Shown one piece after another: positions 50,501-64,000 of a DNA stretch of 64,000 bases. A program made the translations under genes and the position numbers. Within the stretch, counting starts at the first letter, position 1. The number at the start of each line of letters is the position of its first letter. The stretch is from the NCBI GenBank assembly GCA_038501195.1, contig JBBPUQ010000002.1, forward strand, positions 6,587,001 through 6,651,000, given 5' to 3'. The stretch comes from Nemania diffusa. Taxonomy: Eukaryota; Ascomycota; Sordariomycetes; Xylariales; Xylariaceae. A model generated the notes under the pieces. That model did no database searches. It was not told the origin of the DNA and worked only from the letters and a program-made list of their open reading frames with translations.

Positions 50501-53500
50501 AAGTTTTAAAAAATATTAAATACTAAGTTTATTTTTATAGCTTGTAGCTTTAATAAATTTTACTAAATTGAAAAAAATAAAAAATATAAAACTTTAATTA
50601 AAAAAAAACTTTTTAAAATTATAAAAATTGTTTATTTTTTTAAATAGTATTATAATGTTTTAATTAAAACAATTTAACAAATTAATAGTTAAAATATAAA
50701 AAAAAACAAAAAATAAAACATAGTTAAACAAAAATTTATTATTAAATAATTACTTTATATTGTTTTAATTTTAAACTATTTAAATAAAATTAATAAATAA
50801 AAAATATTTATATTATTATAATAAATATTGTTTATTTTTAAATTATTAAATTAAATAATTAAACTTATTATTAATATGTTATAAAATATTTATATTTTTA
50901 ATATTATAAAAAAAAAAAAGTTTTATAACATAGTTTTTAAAGCTGTTGCTAATGTTTATAATATAATTGTTAATAAAAGTATTATTAACAATAATAATAG
51001 CAATAAAAGCTTTTATTTAGTTTGTTTAAAAGTTAATAGTACTAATATTTTTATTAAAAAAAAAGCAGCTAAAAATAACAAAATAAACAAAAAAAAAAAG
51101 CAAAAAAAAACTATTAAAAAAATTATAATTAACATAAAATATTTATATATTGTACAATATATACTTTTTAATATAAAAAAAAATCTATAATAAAACAACT
51201 ATTTTATATTAATATTTAATAATTTTATAGTTTTAGCTATTTAAAGTTATAAAACTTTTGTTTAAAAATATAGCTTAATTTGTTTAAAACTTTGTGTTTT
51301 TTTTAATAAATTGCTTATTAAAAAAAACTTAATTTTTTTTATATATTTTTTTAGTAAAAATTATATAGCTTTTTAAATCGCAGTTTTTTAAATTTTAACT
51401 AATATTTTAAATATATATAATATTTAATTACTATTTATAAATTTAATATTTTTAAAAGTTTATATAAAAATATTATAATTTAAATTTTAATACTTTAAAG
51501 TTTAAAAAGCTATTATAATAACTGTTTTTAAATTTTTATTAAATTATATAGTTATAAACTATAAAACTTTTAGCAAATTATTAAAAATGTTTATTGTTAT
51601 TTATTTTAACTTTTTAATAATTAAAAACTAAAGTATTTACTAAGTTTTAAATTATTTTTTATTTATGTTTTATTATTTATAAACTAAAAATTAAAATTTT
51701 TTATGTTTAATAGTTTTTAATATTTTATATGTTTTTTATAATATTTACAAAAATATTAATAATAATAAAATAAATATTAATAACAAAATAATTAGCTTAA
51801 TTATTATTAAAGTATATTTTATTAATTAAATAAATCTATAAAAATATTATATATTTAATGTTTTTATAAACTTAAATCAAAAAAATATAAATAAAAATAT
51901 ATATTTAAATTTTATAATAAATATTTTAAAAAAATTTAATAGCAGCTTTAATAATATATATATTTAAATAATTTTTTTTTTATTTTATTTTATTTTATTT
52001 TTTTTTTTTTAAAAATAAAAAAAACTAATATAAAAAACAAAATTAACAAATATATAAAAAAAAAAAAACAAATTGTTGTACTTTTATTAAAAAAACTATA
52101 TATCTTTTTTGTTTTAACTAAAAAAAATTTTTATACTTTTTATAAAAATGTTTTTATAAATATTAATAATAACTTATTTTTTAATATAACAAATTATAAT
52201 ATATTATATAAAATTTATATTAATTTTAACAAAATTGTTAATATATTTATTAAAAAAAACAAAATATTAAAGTGTAGCTATATTATTTTAGTTATATATA
52301 ACGTTGTTATTACTGCTGCTATTATAGCTAATAAAACAATTATTAATAATAGCGAAAATAATGCTACAATTATATTTAAATAATACAAAAAAAAATATAA
52401 AAGTACTAAAAAATATTAAAAAAAAAAAAAAATACTAAAATAAAAGTAAAAAAAATAACAATATAGTATTTTTGTATTAACATTTTTATATTTATAAATA
52501 TATATAACACTTTATTTTTTAATTTTAGATTTATTATATTATTTTTATATTTTTAAACTTTGTATTAATTTTTTAGCTAATTATATTTTTTACTGCAATT
52601 TATTTTTTTATTTTGTTTAAATTTTGTTTTTTTTGTTTTATTAATTTGTTATTTTTTTTTTTATGTTTTATTTTTTAACTATTACTTCTTTTTTTAATTA
52701 ACTATATTAAACTTTTTTTTTTTAACTTAGTTTAAATCGTTTTAACTTAGTTTATATTTTAAAACTTATTTATTATTTTATTTAATTAAACTAAAAAAAA
52801 TCGTATTTGTTTTATTAATTTTATTATATTATATTTTAATAGCTTTTTTATTATTTATATTTTTATAGCGATTTAATATATTTAAAAGCTTTTTAATTAC
52901 TAATAGCAAGCTTATTTAATATATTATAACTATATTTTATATTGTTATAATAATATTGTTTATTATTTTTATTTAACTTTTAAATATATTTGCTTAAATA
53001 TTTAATAGTTATTAGCTTTAAAATAAAAACTGCATATATAAACTAATACATTTTATAAATACTTAAGTATTTAATATTATATATAATTTAACAAAATATA
53101 AACTATATTAAAACTATTAAAATAATATAATATTATAAAAAATAAATTAATTAAGTTATTAAAACTTAGTTAATTTTTGTTTTATTTAAATTTTTTAGTT
53201 AAAAATAGTATTTTTATTATATAAATATATATTTAGTAGTTATTTTTTAAAAGATTTTTTATATTTAAAATATATTATTATTTAACTACAATTTTTGTTA
53301 TTATATTTTTATATCTATAAAAATAGTTAAAATAGTTATAACTTTTTTTTTAAAGTATATAATATATATAAATAAATATTGTATAATTTGTTTTAATATA
53401 TAAGCTAGTATTTATATAGCTTATATATTAAAATAATTAGTTGCTAATATATATTGTATTTATTTAGTAGCTTAAAACTTCTTTTAAACTAGTTTATATA

Positions 53501-54584
53501 AAAATATTTTATTTAGCTTTGCTGTTGCTTCGTTTACTTTTTTTTTTTTTTTTTTTCTTTTTAGTATAGCTCGGTTTTTTTATATTATTTTTGCTAGTTT
53601 AATAATATTTAAAATATAAACTGATTATAAAGTATTATAATCTCGCTTTTTAAGTTTTTGAAATATTTTTGCTTTTTTTTCTAAAATTATAAGTATATAA
53701 AAAACTTTTTTGTTATTTTTTAATATTTTTATTTTTTTTAAATACTAGCTATAATTACTGCTTTTTTTTATTAGAATTTGTTTTATTTTAACATAAATAT
53801 ATTAGTACTTTTTTTTTTGTTGTTTTATTGTTAATTATTTAGTTATTACTTTTTTCTGCAAAATATATTAACAGTAGCATGTTATATTAGCTAATTTTAA
53901 ATCTACTTATTTATTTAAATAAACTTATAGTAATATTTGCAACTTTATTTTAATAATACACTATTTTTTCTTTTTATATACTTGTTTACTAATTAATATA
54001 ATTTGCAAGTTTAAATTATTTTTAACTATATATAAAGTTAATTTATTTATTTAAATATTATATTAATATTATTATTTACTTTAAAAAATTATATGTTTAA
54101 TATATACTACAGCTGTAAATATTTAAAGCAAATGTTATATATATTTATATACTTGTTTTTTATTCAATTTTATATTCTTTTTATTAAATATTGCGTTGTT
54201 TTTACTCTATACTAATATTGTTTAAAATATTATATTTTTTTAATGTACTAATTACAAAATATTTTATAATTTTATATATACTAATTAAAATTATTGTTTA
54301 ATATTTTTATAGTTTTATATTATATTTTCTTTTTTATAAATTACAAGCAGTTATATTACTTAGTTTTATATATTAAACTTTTTAATATATTAAATATATT
54401 AATATTTAATTTAAACTAATAGTTAATATTTTATAAACTTTTATAAATTTTTTACTACTTAATAAAATATTAAATACTTTTTAAAATAGCTAATTTAAAC
54501 TATATTGTAACAAGTTATAGGTTAAAATTAACTTTAAACACTTGTTTAATTTAGTTAAAATTTTGTTTTATTTTTTTTATATCA
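47570..54584. other. AT-rich block with direct repeats and ghost reading frames
   Basis: There is no intact gene. Three related segments of about 190 bp lie at about 48100-48290, 48325-48520 and 49115-49290. Each has a core like agctacaaaatataaaatct, then agctattttaattaatatat, then aaaattttttcgaaatt or similar. 47580-48000 and 52500-52800 resemble each other loosely (repeated tttaaacttattta-type motifs). A 101-codon plus-strand frame lies at 50885-51190 (see its own entry). Confidence 0.5.
50885..51190 (+). pseudogene. Ghost reading frame rich in Lys and Asn (101 codons)
   Basis: The plus strand is open for 101 codons between TAA stops, unusually long in DNA where TAA is so common. The translation is dominated by Lys and Asn, e.g. 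IFIKKKAAKNNKINKKKK. Since RIP turns GAA/GAG into AAA and GAT/GAC into AAT, it was plausibly an acidic Glu/Asp-rich stretch of a transposon protein. The minus-strand frame of 61 codons over the same bases is its shadow. No family is recognised. Confidence 0.4.
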
Positions 54585-54900
54585 ACTATATATACTTAAT
54601 TAAAACATTAGATATTGTATTGCATTTTTTGCGCTTTTTTACTTTTTTACTATATATTTAATTAAAACATTAAATATTGTATTATATTTTTTGCTTTTTT
54701 TTATTTTTTTACTATATATTTAATTAAAACATTAAATATTATATTATATTTTTTACTTTTTTTTATTTTTTAACTATATATTTAATAAAAACAAGAGATT
54801 TAATGTTGTATTTTTTATACTTTTTTATTTTTTAACTATATATTTAATAAAAATACTAAATATTGTGTTATATTTTTTGCTTTTTTTTACTTTTTTATTA
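54585..54900. repeat. Tandem array, about five units of 62-64 bp
   Basis: Units begin ACTATATATNTAATNAAAAC at 54585, 54649, 54711, 54773 and 54835. Each then has ATTAAATATTGTATTATAT and a TTTTTTGCTTTTTTTTA tail, and differences are largely transitions. Confidence 0.8.
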
Positions 54901-56868
54901 TTTACTTAATTAAATATTAAATAATATATTTAATATATAAGTTAATTACTATTTAATAATATAGTTATATATTTATAACAATAAACTAATATATTATTAA
55001 ATAATAAATAATTATAAATTTATTTATTTATATATATTAAATTTATTATATATATATAAACTTTTAATTATAACAGCTTTTATATTTAATTAAATAAATT
55101 GTTAAACTTTTTTAAAATATATTGTAAATTTATAGTACTAGTAGTTAATATTTAATTAATTATTAATAACTATTATTTGTTATTATTTTTTATTTTTTTA
55201 TATTTAATTATATATATTAAAAACAAAATATTTAATATATAATTATTTTATTATTTAAATAGTTTATTAAAAAACAAAATATTTAATATATAGTTATTTT
55301 AATATTTAAATATTTTTAACTTTAACTAAAAAATTAAAAAACAGAATATTTTATATTTATTTATTTTTTTATTTTATTTTTTTTTATTTTTTTATTTTTT
55401 ATAACTTTTTTTTTTAAAAATGTTTATTTTTTTTTTTTTTATATTTTTTTTTATTAAAAGTGCTTGTTTGTTTTTTTAAATATTTTATTTTTTAAGTCTT
55501 TTTTTATTATATGTTTTATTTTTTATTATATATATATATTAATATATTTATAAAATAGTTAAATTACTACTAATTTTTTATAAAAAATAAAGACTTTTTT
55601 TATAGTAAAAATATATAAAAGCTTTTTGCTGCTTATTTAAATAACTTTTAATTAATTTAGTATTTTTTTTGTAATAAAACTAAAGTTTTATTAATTAAAG
55701 TATTATTAATTATAAAAATAATACAAGTATAAATTATTTATAACTATAATAAAATAAAAAATATATAAATATATAACATTAAAGTTTGTAGTATAACTTG
55801 TTATAAATTATAAAATAAGTTTTTTATTTACTAGTTTTATTTTATAAATATAAATATATTTTATTTTTTTATTAATATATATAATATATAATTTTTTTTT
55901 ATATATTTTATTTATATAAAGTTAAAAAATAAAATATTTAGTTTTTTATATATTTTATTTTTTAATTATTACTGCTTTTTGTTTTTAATTTTTTTATAAT
56001 ATTAGCTATATTAAAACTATATTATAACTATTGTAATATTTATATAAATATAAAAACATTTAAAATTATTATACTTTTAAATTTTATAAACAATAAACTA
56101 TAATTATTAATAAATATTAATAAAACTTATAATATAGTAGTTTAATAAGTAATAAATAATATATTTAGCTTTTTTGATATAAATATTAAATTAACTAATA
56201 AAAATTATTTACTATTTATTATTAATTATATAATAATAACAGCAATAAAAAACTTGCTTTTTATATTTTTTAATTATTTTTATATTTATAGTAATAATAG
56301 CTGTTTTATAATTTTTAGTTTTATTATAAAAAATTAGTATTAAATATTAGTTATAATAATTTATTACTAGTTTTGCTAATATAAATTAAACAGTAATTTT
56401 TATTATAAACAATAATATATAAATAAAAACATTATTATTTTTTTTATTATTATTAACAAAGTTATATATATTATTTTTAAAATAAATATTAATAAATTTG
56501 CTGTTAATAATATAGTTAAAAATATATTAGTTAGTTTTAAATTTATAGCTAAAGTAAATATAACTACTAAATTGCAGTATATAAAATAAAAAAGCTATAA
56601 AAAATATTATATAATAAACTATTTAAAAAAACTAATAAACAATATTTTTATTAATTTTTATAAGTTTTAAAGTTTTTAAAAAAAACAAAAAATTTTGTTT
56701 TAGCTATTTGTTATTTAAAAGTAAATACTATTATTATTTATAACAAAAAGCTTATAAAAATTACTATATTTAAATATTATAAACTATAAATATATTTATA
56801 ACTAAATAAAAGTTTTAGTTAGTTAAAGTATTATTAATAACTTTAAATTATTAATATAAAACAAAAAA

Positions 56869-57140
56869 AGCATTAAAATTGAAGCAATTATTTTTACTAA
56901 TAATAAAAATAAACTAAAAAATTTAGTTAAACAAAATGCAGTTTAACAAACTTTTAAAGTTGTAAAAAATAAGCTTGAAAATAAAACTAGTAATAATAAT
57001 ACTGCTTTAGTTATAAAAACAATTAAAAAAACAAAAACTTAAAAGCAAAAATATATTATTATTAATTAATTAATAACTAGTAACTTTGTAAAAAAGTCGC
57101 TTTTAGTTTAAAACATTATTTATTATTTTAAAATTAACTA
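56869..57140 (+). pseudogene. Ghost reading frame with few stops
   Basis: In one plus-strand frame only four TAA codons occur over about 90 codons, each where a CAA or CGA could have stood. The rest reads as Lys/Asn-rich text such as NKLKNLVKQNAV and TSNFVKKSLLV. As with the 50.9-kb frame, Lys and Asn probably stand for former Glu and Asp. It is likely part of a transposon protein; no family is named. Confidence 0.3.
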
Positions 57141-60100
57141 AAAAAACATAAAAATAGCTTTAAATAATAAAACTATTTATTAATTTTATTAATTTATTAA
57201 TAAATATAGTTTTATTTTATTTAAAAAATAAAATATTTAATTATTTAAATATATTTTATTTTTTAATTTTATAGTTTATTATTAACTTTTTTTTTTTAAT
57301 AAATATAGTAGAACTTTTAAATAAAATGTTAATATTTTTACGTTTTGTTTTTTTTACAAATAAGTATAAAACTAGTAAAACTATTACTTATAATAAAACA
57401 ATAGTTTATTATATTTTAAAAATAAAAATTAAGCAAATAAAAAGTTTGTTAAAATATTATTTTTATTTAGTTTTTATTATATTTTTTATAACAGTTTAAA
57501 CTTTTTAATATTTATAAAAGTTTTTTAAAAATATATTTAAAATTTTTTTTATATATAAAAAAAGCAAAATTAAATATAACTATATAAAAAAAAGTTAAAT
57601 TTTAAATTAGCAAAATTTAAAAAAAATAATAATAATTATTAATAAAAAAGATTATAAAGTAAACAATTTTTTTTAAAAACAAGATATTTTATTTATATTT
57701 ATAAATATTTTATTTTTAATATTTTTATTAAGCTTGTTTATATTAATTACTTTTAAATTAGCTAAATAGTTATTATAATATTTATATAGACTTTTTTTAA
57801 TTGTTATATTATAAAAACTTTTTAGCTTATTAAAAATTTTATTTAATTAAAATGAAAAAAATTCAATTTATTTAATAATAATAATTTTATTAAATTTAAG
57901 TTTGAAATAAATTTAATAAAGCAAATTTTAATAAAAAAAAGTTTTAAAAAATAAACAAAATTAAAAAAAAAAAGTAAAATCAATATTATTTTTATTTTAA
58001 AATAATATTATTTTAATTTATTAATTATTAATAAAGCTTATATAATTAAAAACTTTTAAAATATTATATATTAAATAGTTGCTTTTATTTAATATAATAT
58101 TATTTTATTTTATTTAATAATATTATTAATAAATTATTTTTATAATATATTGAAATATTTTCGTTTAAAATTTTTAAAACTATTAAAAACTTTATATTTA
58201 TTATTTTATTATAATAAGTTAAAACTATATAAAAATATATTAAACTTTTATAATTTGTTTAATTATGTTTTATATATTAATATAAATAGTATTAAATGTT
58301 TGTTTATATAACTTTTTTATAAATTTTTTTTTAAAAAACTAAAAAATTTTAATGTTTTATTATTTAAATTTAAACTTGTTTTAGCTTATTTTAAAAACAG
58401 TTATTACTAATAAACACTTTTATTTATATTTTTTTAAATAACTATAAAATAATATAACTAAAACTTTAATTTTTATTATATTATAATAAATACTATTTAT
58501 TAACAAGTTTTTTTATATTAAAATATAAATATAAAAATTGTAAATTTTAATAAAAACTAGATTTTTTTTAGTAATAATATTTTTAATATAAAGTTTATTA
58601 TAATATAAGTTGTTTTAAATATTATTAAACAAAATATATATAATTTTTAGTTTAAATATTATTAAAAATATTTATATATAATATTTAAAAATTTTATAAA
58701 TAAAAAATCTATAAAAAAAAAAAAACCAAACTATATTTAAAATAAAAAAAATTTTGCTATATTTAATTTTGAAGTTTAAAAAAAGTTTAATATTTTAGCT
58801 TTAAATTTAAATAATAAAAAAATATTATATTTTAAAAATAACTAAATTTTATATTTAAAAAAAAAAAAGAAATAAAAATATAAAGCTTTTTTATAAAACA
58901 GTAGTTATAATAAAAACAATAACAGCTGAAATAATAAAAATAATAAAAACAACAAAAATAGCAAAAATAGTAAAAATAATAAAAATAATATATTTAATAA
59001 AAATAGCGATTTTAATAAAAAAAAATAACTAATGCTATTTTTTGTTGTAATAAATATTTAAAAAGTTTATAAATTAATTATAAATATTAATAATAGTAGT
59101 ACTAACTATATTTTTAAAAAAACAAAAAAAAATTATTATATTATTTTTTTTATTAATTATATTAATTAATTTTAATATATAGTTAAATAAAACTTGTTTA
59201 TAATTTATTTTATTATTTAAATTTTTAACTATATATATAAGCTTAAAAATAAAAAAAGTTTATTGTTTTAAATAGTTATTATAATAAATTTGCTATAATT
59301 ATAGCAATAAGTTATTTTTTATTATATTTTATTTTATTATAATATATTAAAAAAAAAATTAAAAATGGAATATTTAATATATTTAAATATTTTGTTTTTT
59401 AATTAAAAAAGCAAATATATTATAACTATACAGCTAAAAAATAAAATATTTAATATATTTAAATATTTTGTTTTTAAACTAAATAAACAAATATATTATA
59501 ATTATAAAACTAAAAAATAAAATATATTATTTAATTATATATTTTATTTTTTAATAAAAGTTTTATTTAATTTTAATATTTATTATATAAATTACTTTGT
59601 TTATTTAATAATATTAATTATTTAATAATAAAAGATTATATATTTTATTTAATTTATTTAATTTAAATATTTTTATAATTATATTTTATTATATAACTAA
59701 AAAACAAACTAATATTATATTTATATTTAACAATTTTATATTAATTATAAATATTTTAATTTGTAATATATATATTATAAAAACAAATATTAATTTATAT
59801 TTTTGTTGTTATTACTGTTTTATTTTTTTAATTTTATAAAATATAAACAATTTAAATTAAATTTTAAATAAATTTGTTAAAATTAAACAAAAATATTTTA
59901 TAAACTAAATAATTATTATTATATTTAAAACTATATTTAAATAGTATAAAGCAATTATATAATAAAAGTTTTTTTGTTAATTTGTTATAAAAAGTAAAAT
60001 TAATAAAAAAATTTACAAAAAAGTAAATATTTTAATTATATATAAAATTATTTGTTATTTTTATAACTAGTTTATTATTTACTACGTTTTAAAAACTTTT

Positions 60101-60472
60101 ATTTTTTTAGTTTTTATTAATAAAAAATATATAATTAAAATTACTAATATATTGTTTTTTATAATTTGTTTTATATTTAATAATTTAATAAATTGTTATT
60201 ACTTAAATAATTATAGTAAATTTAACTTTATTATAAATATTATATAATTTGTTATTAATTTTAACAATTTTAATTTTATATTATTTATTATAATTTTAAA
60301 ACTAGCTTTTTTAATAAATTGTTTTAAATAAAATTTAAACAATTATAAGTTTGAAAAAATATTATAAAAAGTTTTTATTATTATTTAAAAAATAAAAACT
60401 AAGTTTAAAAAAAATGTAAATTTTAAAAAAAAAAAAATCGAAAAAATAAAATTAGTATAAGAAAAAATAAAC

Positions 60473-60589
60473 GTTAAAATTGAAAAAGCTAAAAAAAAAG
60501 CTAAAGTAAAAGCAAAAAAAGCTAAAAAAAAAGCAGAAATAAAAATAAAAAAAAAAGCTGCTAAAAAAGCTAAAAAAAAAACTAAATAA
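60473..60589 (+). pseudogene. Lys/Ala ghost frame (38 codons)
   Basis: The plus strand reads as repeated KAKKKAKVKAKKA-type peptide ending in TAA. It fits a former Glu/Arg/Ala-rich helix whose Glu and Arg codons became AAA. The longer minus-strand frame at 60385-60624 is a low-complexity shadow. Confidence 0.3.
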
Positions 60590-60972
60590 ATAGCTGTAGC
60601 TAAAAAAAAAAAAAAAAAAAACAAAAGCTTAAATAATTTGTTTTATTTATAAATAAAAGTTTAATAAAAATTAAACAAAAAATAGCGTTATTTTAGTTAA
60701 AATAATTTTTAATTTTTAATAAAAAATAAATTTAAATAATTATATAATATATTGTTATATTTTTAATATAATTAAATTTTAATTATATATATTAAAAAAT
60801 ATATAAATATATTTAAAATATATAATATATTAACTGTTAATAATATTTAAATAAAAAAAAACAATTTTATAAAATATATAACAACTTGTTTTTTTATAAT
60901 AATTTTTATTTATTTAACAAAATATTTATAAGTTTATAAAAATTTAATTAATATATAAAAGCTAAATTTTAA

Positions 60973-61667
60973 TATAAAAATTTATTTAAATTTAGCTATA
61001 TAATTATATTTTTTTAAAAAATAAAAAAAAAGTAAGTTTTAATATATAGTTAATTAAAACAATTTAAAATATAACTTTTAAATATTTTACTATTATTATT
61101 TATTAAAAATTTATATTTTTTTATTAAAAACTTATTTTTTTTGTTATAAAAATTTATTTAGATTTAACTATATAATTACATTTTTTTAAAAAATAAAAAA
61201 AAAACAAGTTTTAATATATAATTAATTAAAATAATTTAAAATATAACTTTTAAATATTTTACTATTACTATTTACTAAAAATTTATATTTTTTTATTAAA
61301 AACTTATTTTTTTTATTATAAAAATTTATTTAAATTTAACTATATAATTATATTTTTTTAAAAAATAAAAAAAAAGCAAGTTTTAATATATAGCTAATTA
61401 AAATAGTTTAAAATATAACTTTTAAATATTTTATTATTACTATTTATTAAAAATTTATATTTTTTTATTAAAAACTTATTTTTTTTGTTATAAAAACTTA
61501 TTTAAATTTAGTTATATAATTATACTTTTTTAAAAAATAAAAAAAAAGCAAATTTTAATATATAGCTAATTAAAATAGTTTAAAATATAACTTTTAAATA
61601 TTTTATTATTACTATTTATTAAAAATTTATATTTTTTTATTAAAAACTGATTTTTTTTATTATAAAA
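60973..61667. repeat. Tandem array, four units of 172 bp
   Basis: The block [CT]TATATAATTA recurs at 60996, 61168, 61340 and 61512, spaced exactly 172 bp. The units share nearly all bases, and the differences seen are mostly C/T or G/A (for example taagttttaatatatagtt versus aagttttaatatataatt). The even spacing without indels suggests recent amplification compared with the surrounding decayed DNA. Confidence 0.88.
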
Positions 61668-63474
61668 AAATATTTTAATAAACTATATTATATTTTTTAG
61701 TATTAATAAAAAAAATTAAACTAATATATTAAACTTTTGTTTAATTTTAATAACTTTTTTAATTTTAAATATTTTAATATATATTATATATTTATTAGAA
61801 CTAAAAAGTAATATAGTATTAATAAGTTGTTATATTTTATATAATATATTTTTTAAAAATAAACTTTTTGTTGTAATATTTTTTTTAGATCTTTTTTTAA
61901 ATCAATTATTTAAAATATTTTAAATATTTTGAACGTTATATATAGCTATATTATAAAAAAATATATATTTATTAAATATTATAGTTTTTTTGTTTAATTA
62001 ATATTTATTTTATTAGTTTTTTAAACTAATTATTTTAGTATTTATTTCAACTGTTTTTTTAGTTTTTTTTTAAATTAATATATTTAAAATATTTTTTATT
62101 AAAAAAACAACTTTAATTTTGTTTTTAAATAAATATTTAATTTTAAACTTATATAAAATAAAATTATTAAAATTAATATATAAATAAAGCTTATATTTGT
62201 TTTATTTTTTTTTTATTTTATTTTTATTAATTTGTTATTTATAATATTATATAATATTTTACTATTAAAATTGCAACTTTAGATTTTATTTTATATTTAT
62301 ATTATTTATATTAATTTATATTTACTACTAGTTTTTTTTGCGCTAATATTTTTGTATAGTTTTAAAGCAGTAAATATTATTACTTAAAAGTTTGTTTGTT
62401 TTTTTAGTACATTTATTATTACAGTAATTTAGTATTTTAAATTATATAATATATTATAAATTAATTAAACTTAAAACAAATTTTTTTTTAAATTATATTT
62501 TATTTATAAACATTTAGTTTAGTTATAAATATTAATTTTTTAGTTATATATTATATTTTAATAAATAATAAATATAACTTTTAAAAAACTATTGAATTTA
62601 TTATTTAAAAATAAAACAGCAAATTATAAAACAAATAGTATTTAAAACTATTAAACTTTTATAACTAATAACAATTTTTTAAATATAGCTTTGTTTATAT
62701 TAGTTTTTAATATAATATTTTTAGTAAATATTAAAATAGCTAAAATTAATTAAGCTAGTAAAATAAAAAAAAAGCAATCGAAAAAAAAAATAAACAAAAT
62801 TACTGCTGTATTTATATTTTTATTTAAAGTATTAAATAAAAAAAATAAAAATAGTAATAAAGTAATACTTAAAATAAATATATTTTTTATAAAACTAAAG
62901 ATTTTATTAAAACATTTTAATAAAAATATTTTAGCTTTTAATTTAAATATTAATTTTATAAATATTAATATTTTAATAAAACATTTTAATTTAATATTAA
63001 ATTTAAAACTAATTGTTAATATATAAAATATAACTATTATAAATAATATATTAATAGTTTTGTTTTTTTATAATTTTAGTTAACTTGTTAATATATTTAA
63101 GCTTAAAATTAAAACAACACAAAAAAAAGAAAATATATTTTTTATATAAAAAAACATTTTTATAATAAATTTTATTATATTTTTTATTAAAGTATTTTAT
63201 AAGTAAAAAAAAAATGTTATAAAAAAGTTTATAATTAAAAAAACTAAAATAAAAAATATAAATAAAGTTATAATAAATTTATTAATAATAATTAATAATA
63301 TTAATGTTTTAACAAAGTTATATTAAAATATAATATTTTAAAAATTATAACTAATTTTTAAAATATAAAACTAGTATAAATTATATTTTAAATATATTAT
63401 AATTTATATTTTTTTTTATATATATAAATATATTTTTTATTATTTATTTAAAAAATAAAATATATATATTACTT
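61668..63474. other. AT-rich block, no gene
   Basis: No long frame, no repeat ends and no RNA gene seen. Confidence 0.5.
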
Positions 63475-63670
63475 TTTTAGCTTTTTTTATAACTTTTTTT
63501 TTTATTTTTTTTACTACTTTTTTACAACTATTTCTTTTACTTTTTTTATAGCTTTTTTATAATTATTTCTTTTATTTTTTTTACAACTTTTTTACAGCTA
63601 TTTTTTTTATTTTTTTTACAACTTTTGTATAACTATTTTTTTTATTTTTTTTATAACTTTTTTTCAAAAG
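63475..63670. repeat. T-rich tandem repeat, about 54-bp units
   Basis: Three to four imperfect units made of TTTTTTACAACTTTTTTACA-like blocks alternating with ACTATTTCTTTTATTTTTT. The unit length is estimated by eye. Confidence 0.6.
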
Positions 63671-64000
63671 CTGTACTTTTTACTATTTATTTCAGCTTTT
63701 TTGCTTTAATACTTTTTTTTTAAATATTTCATTTTTAAACTTTATTTTTTTGTTTTAGTTATATAAGTTTTTTATATATTTATTAATATATTGTTTATTA
63801 CAAATAAAAAAACTTTTAAAAAAAAATATAGCAAAAAACGTTAAAATTTTATTATTTAAAAAATATAACATTATTTAAATAAACAAAGTAACTATAACAA
63901 ATAAAACTTTTATAATATTATTAAAAAAAAAAGTTTTAATATTTTTAATTAATTTTATAAATTTAAAAAAGTAATTGTTTATAAAATACTATTAAATTAT
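63671..64000. other. AT-rich end of the window
   Basis: Continuation of the A+T block, with no feature supported; the block runs off the window edge. Confidence 0.5.

Larger units (their letters stand above)
54901..60972. other. AT-rich block, no intact gene
   Basis: About 6 kb, close to 90% A+T. Ghost plus-strand coding is suspected at 56869-57140 and 60473-60589 (see entries). 59350-59580 has repeated motifs of the type aaaaaataaaatatttaata. Nothing else could be assigned. Confidence 0.45.

Noticed and set aside
54585..54900. CRISPR-like regular repeats
   Set aside because: Contiguous tandem units without unique spacers, in a eukaryotic context.
20150..64000. Mitochondrial DNA, suggested by the high A+T content
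   Set aside because: Continuous with nuclear-type intron-bearing genes, no rRNA, tRNA or respiratory genes, and repeat copies differ by RIP-type changes.

Overview
This window looks like nuclear DNA of a filamentous ascomycete (Pezizomycotina). The genes have short introns of 45-72 bp with fungal branch sites. One encodes a HET-domain protein, a family typical of these fungi. GC-normal islands alternate with DNA that is almost pure A+T. Two copies of one repeat differ mainly by C-to-T and G-to-A changes, which is the signature of repeat-induced point mutation (RIP). No species is claimed.

Layout. From 1 to about 20.1 kb is gene-bearing DNA. It holds a long coiled-coil protein with a possible myristoylation signal (+, 263-2591) and a six-exon SAM-dependent O-methyltransferase (+, 3691-5157). 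Next come a broken uracil-phosphoribosyltransferase-like gene (-, 6076-6718), an intronless NmrA/isoflavone-reductase-like gene (+, 11499-12428), an aminoglycoside-phosphotransferase-like kinase (-, 14758-15707) and a HET-domain gene (-, 16661-19603) split by a transposon. Three DNA transposons with terminal inverted repeats and exact 8-bp target-site duplications (hAT-like) lie among these genes. The first is a 3974-bp element at 7177-11150 whose interior has been reduced to A+T. The others are a 436-bp MITE (13585-14020) and a 631-bp MITE (17245-17875); the latter belongs to the same family as the 4-kb element and sits inside the HET reading frame.

From about 20.15 kb to the end (44 kb) there is no intact gene. 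This AT-rich block is made of nested, RIP-decayed repeats. The clearest is an LTR retrotransposon at 26683-34712 with two 266-bp LTRs, inserted into an older repeat whose empty version survives at 46780-47025. Also present are other long direct and inverted repeats, three tandem arrays (62-64 bp, 172 bp and a T-rich one), and traces of former coding frames in which acidic codons seem to have become Lys/Asn codons. Such a block could be a transposon graveyard, pericentromeric heterochromatin or part of a regional centromere; sequence alone cannot decide.

The methyltransferase and the NmrA-like reductase are common tailoring enzymes of secondary metabolism, but no backbone synthase is visible, so a cluster is not claimed. 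The main result is a record of successive insertions: large repeats were mutated almost to pure A+T, while two MITEs under 700 bp escaped, one of them breaking an otherwise open HET gene.
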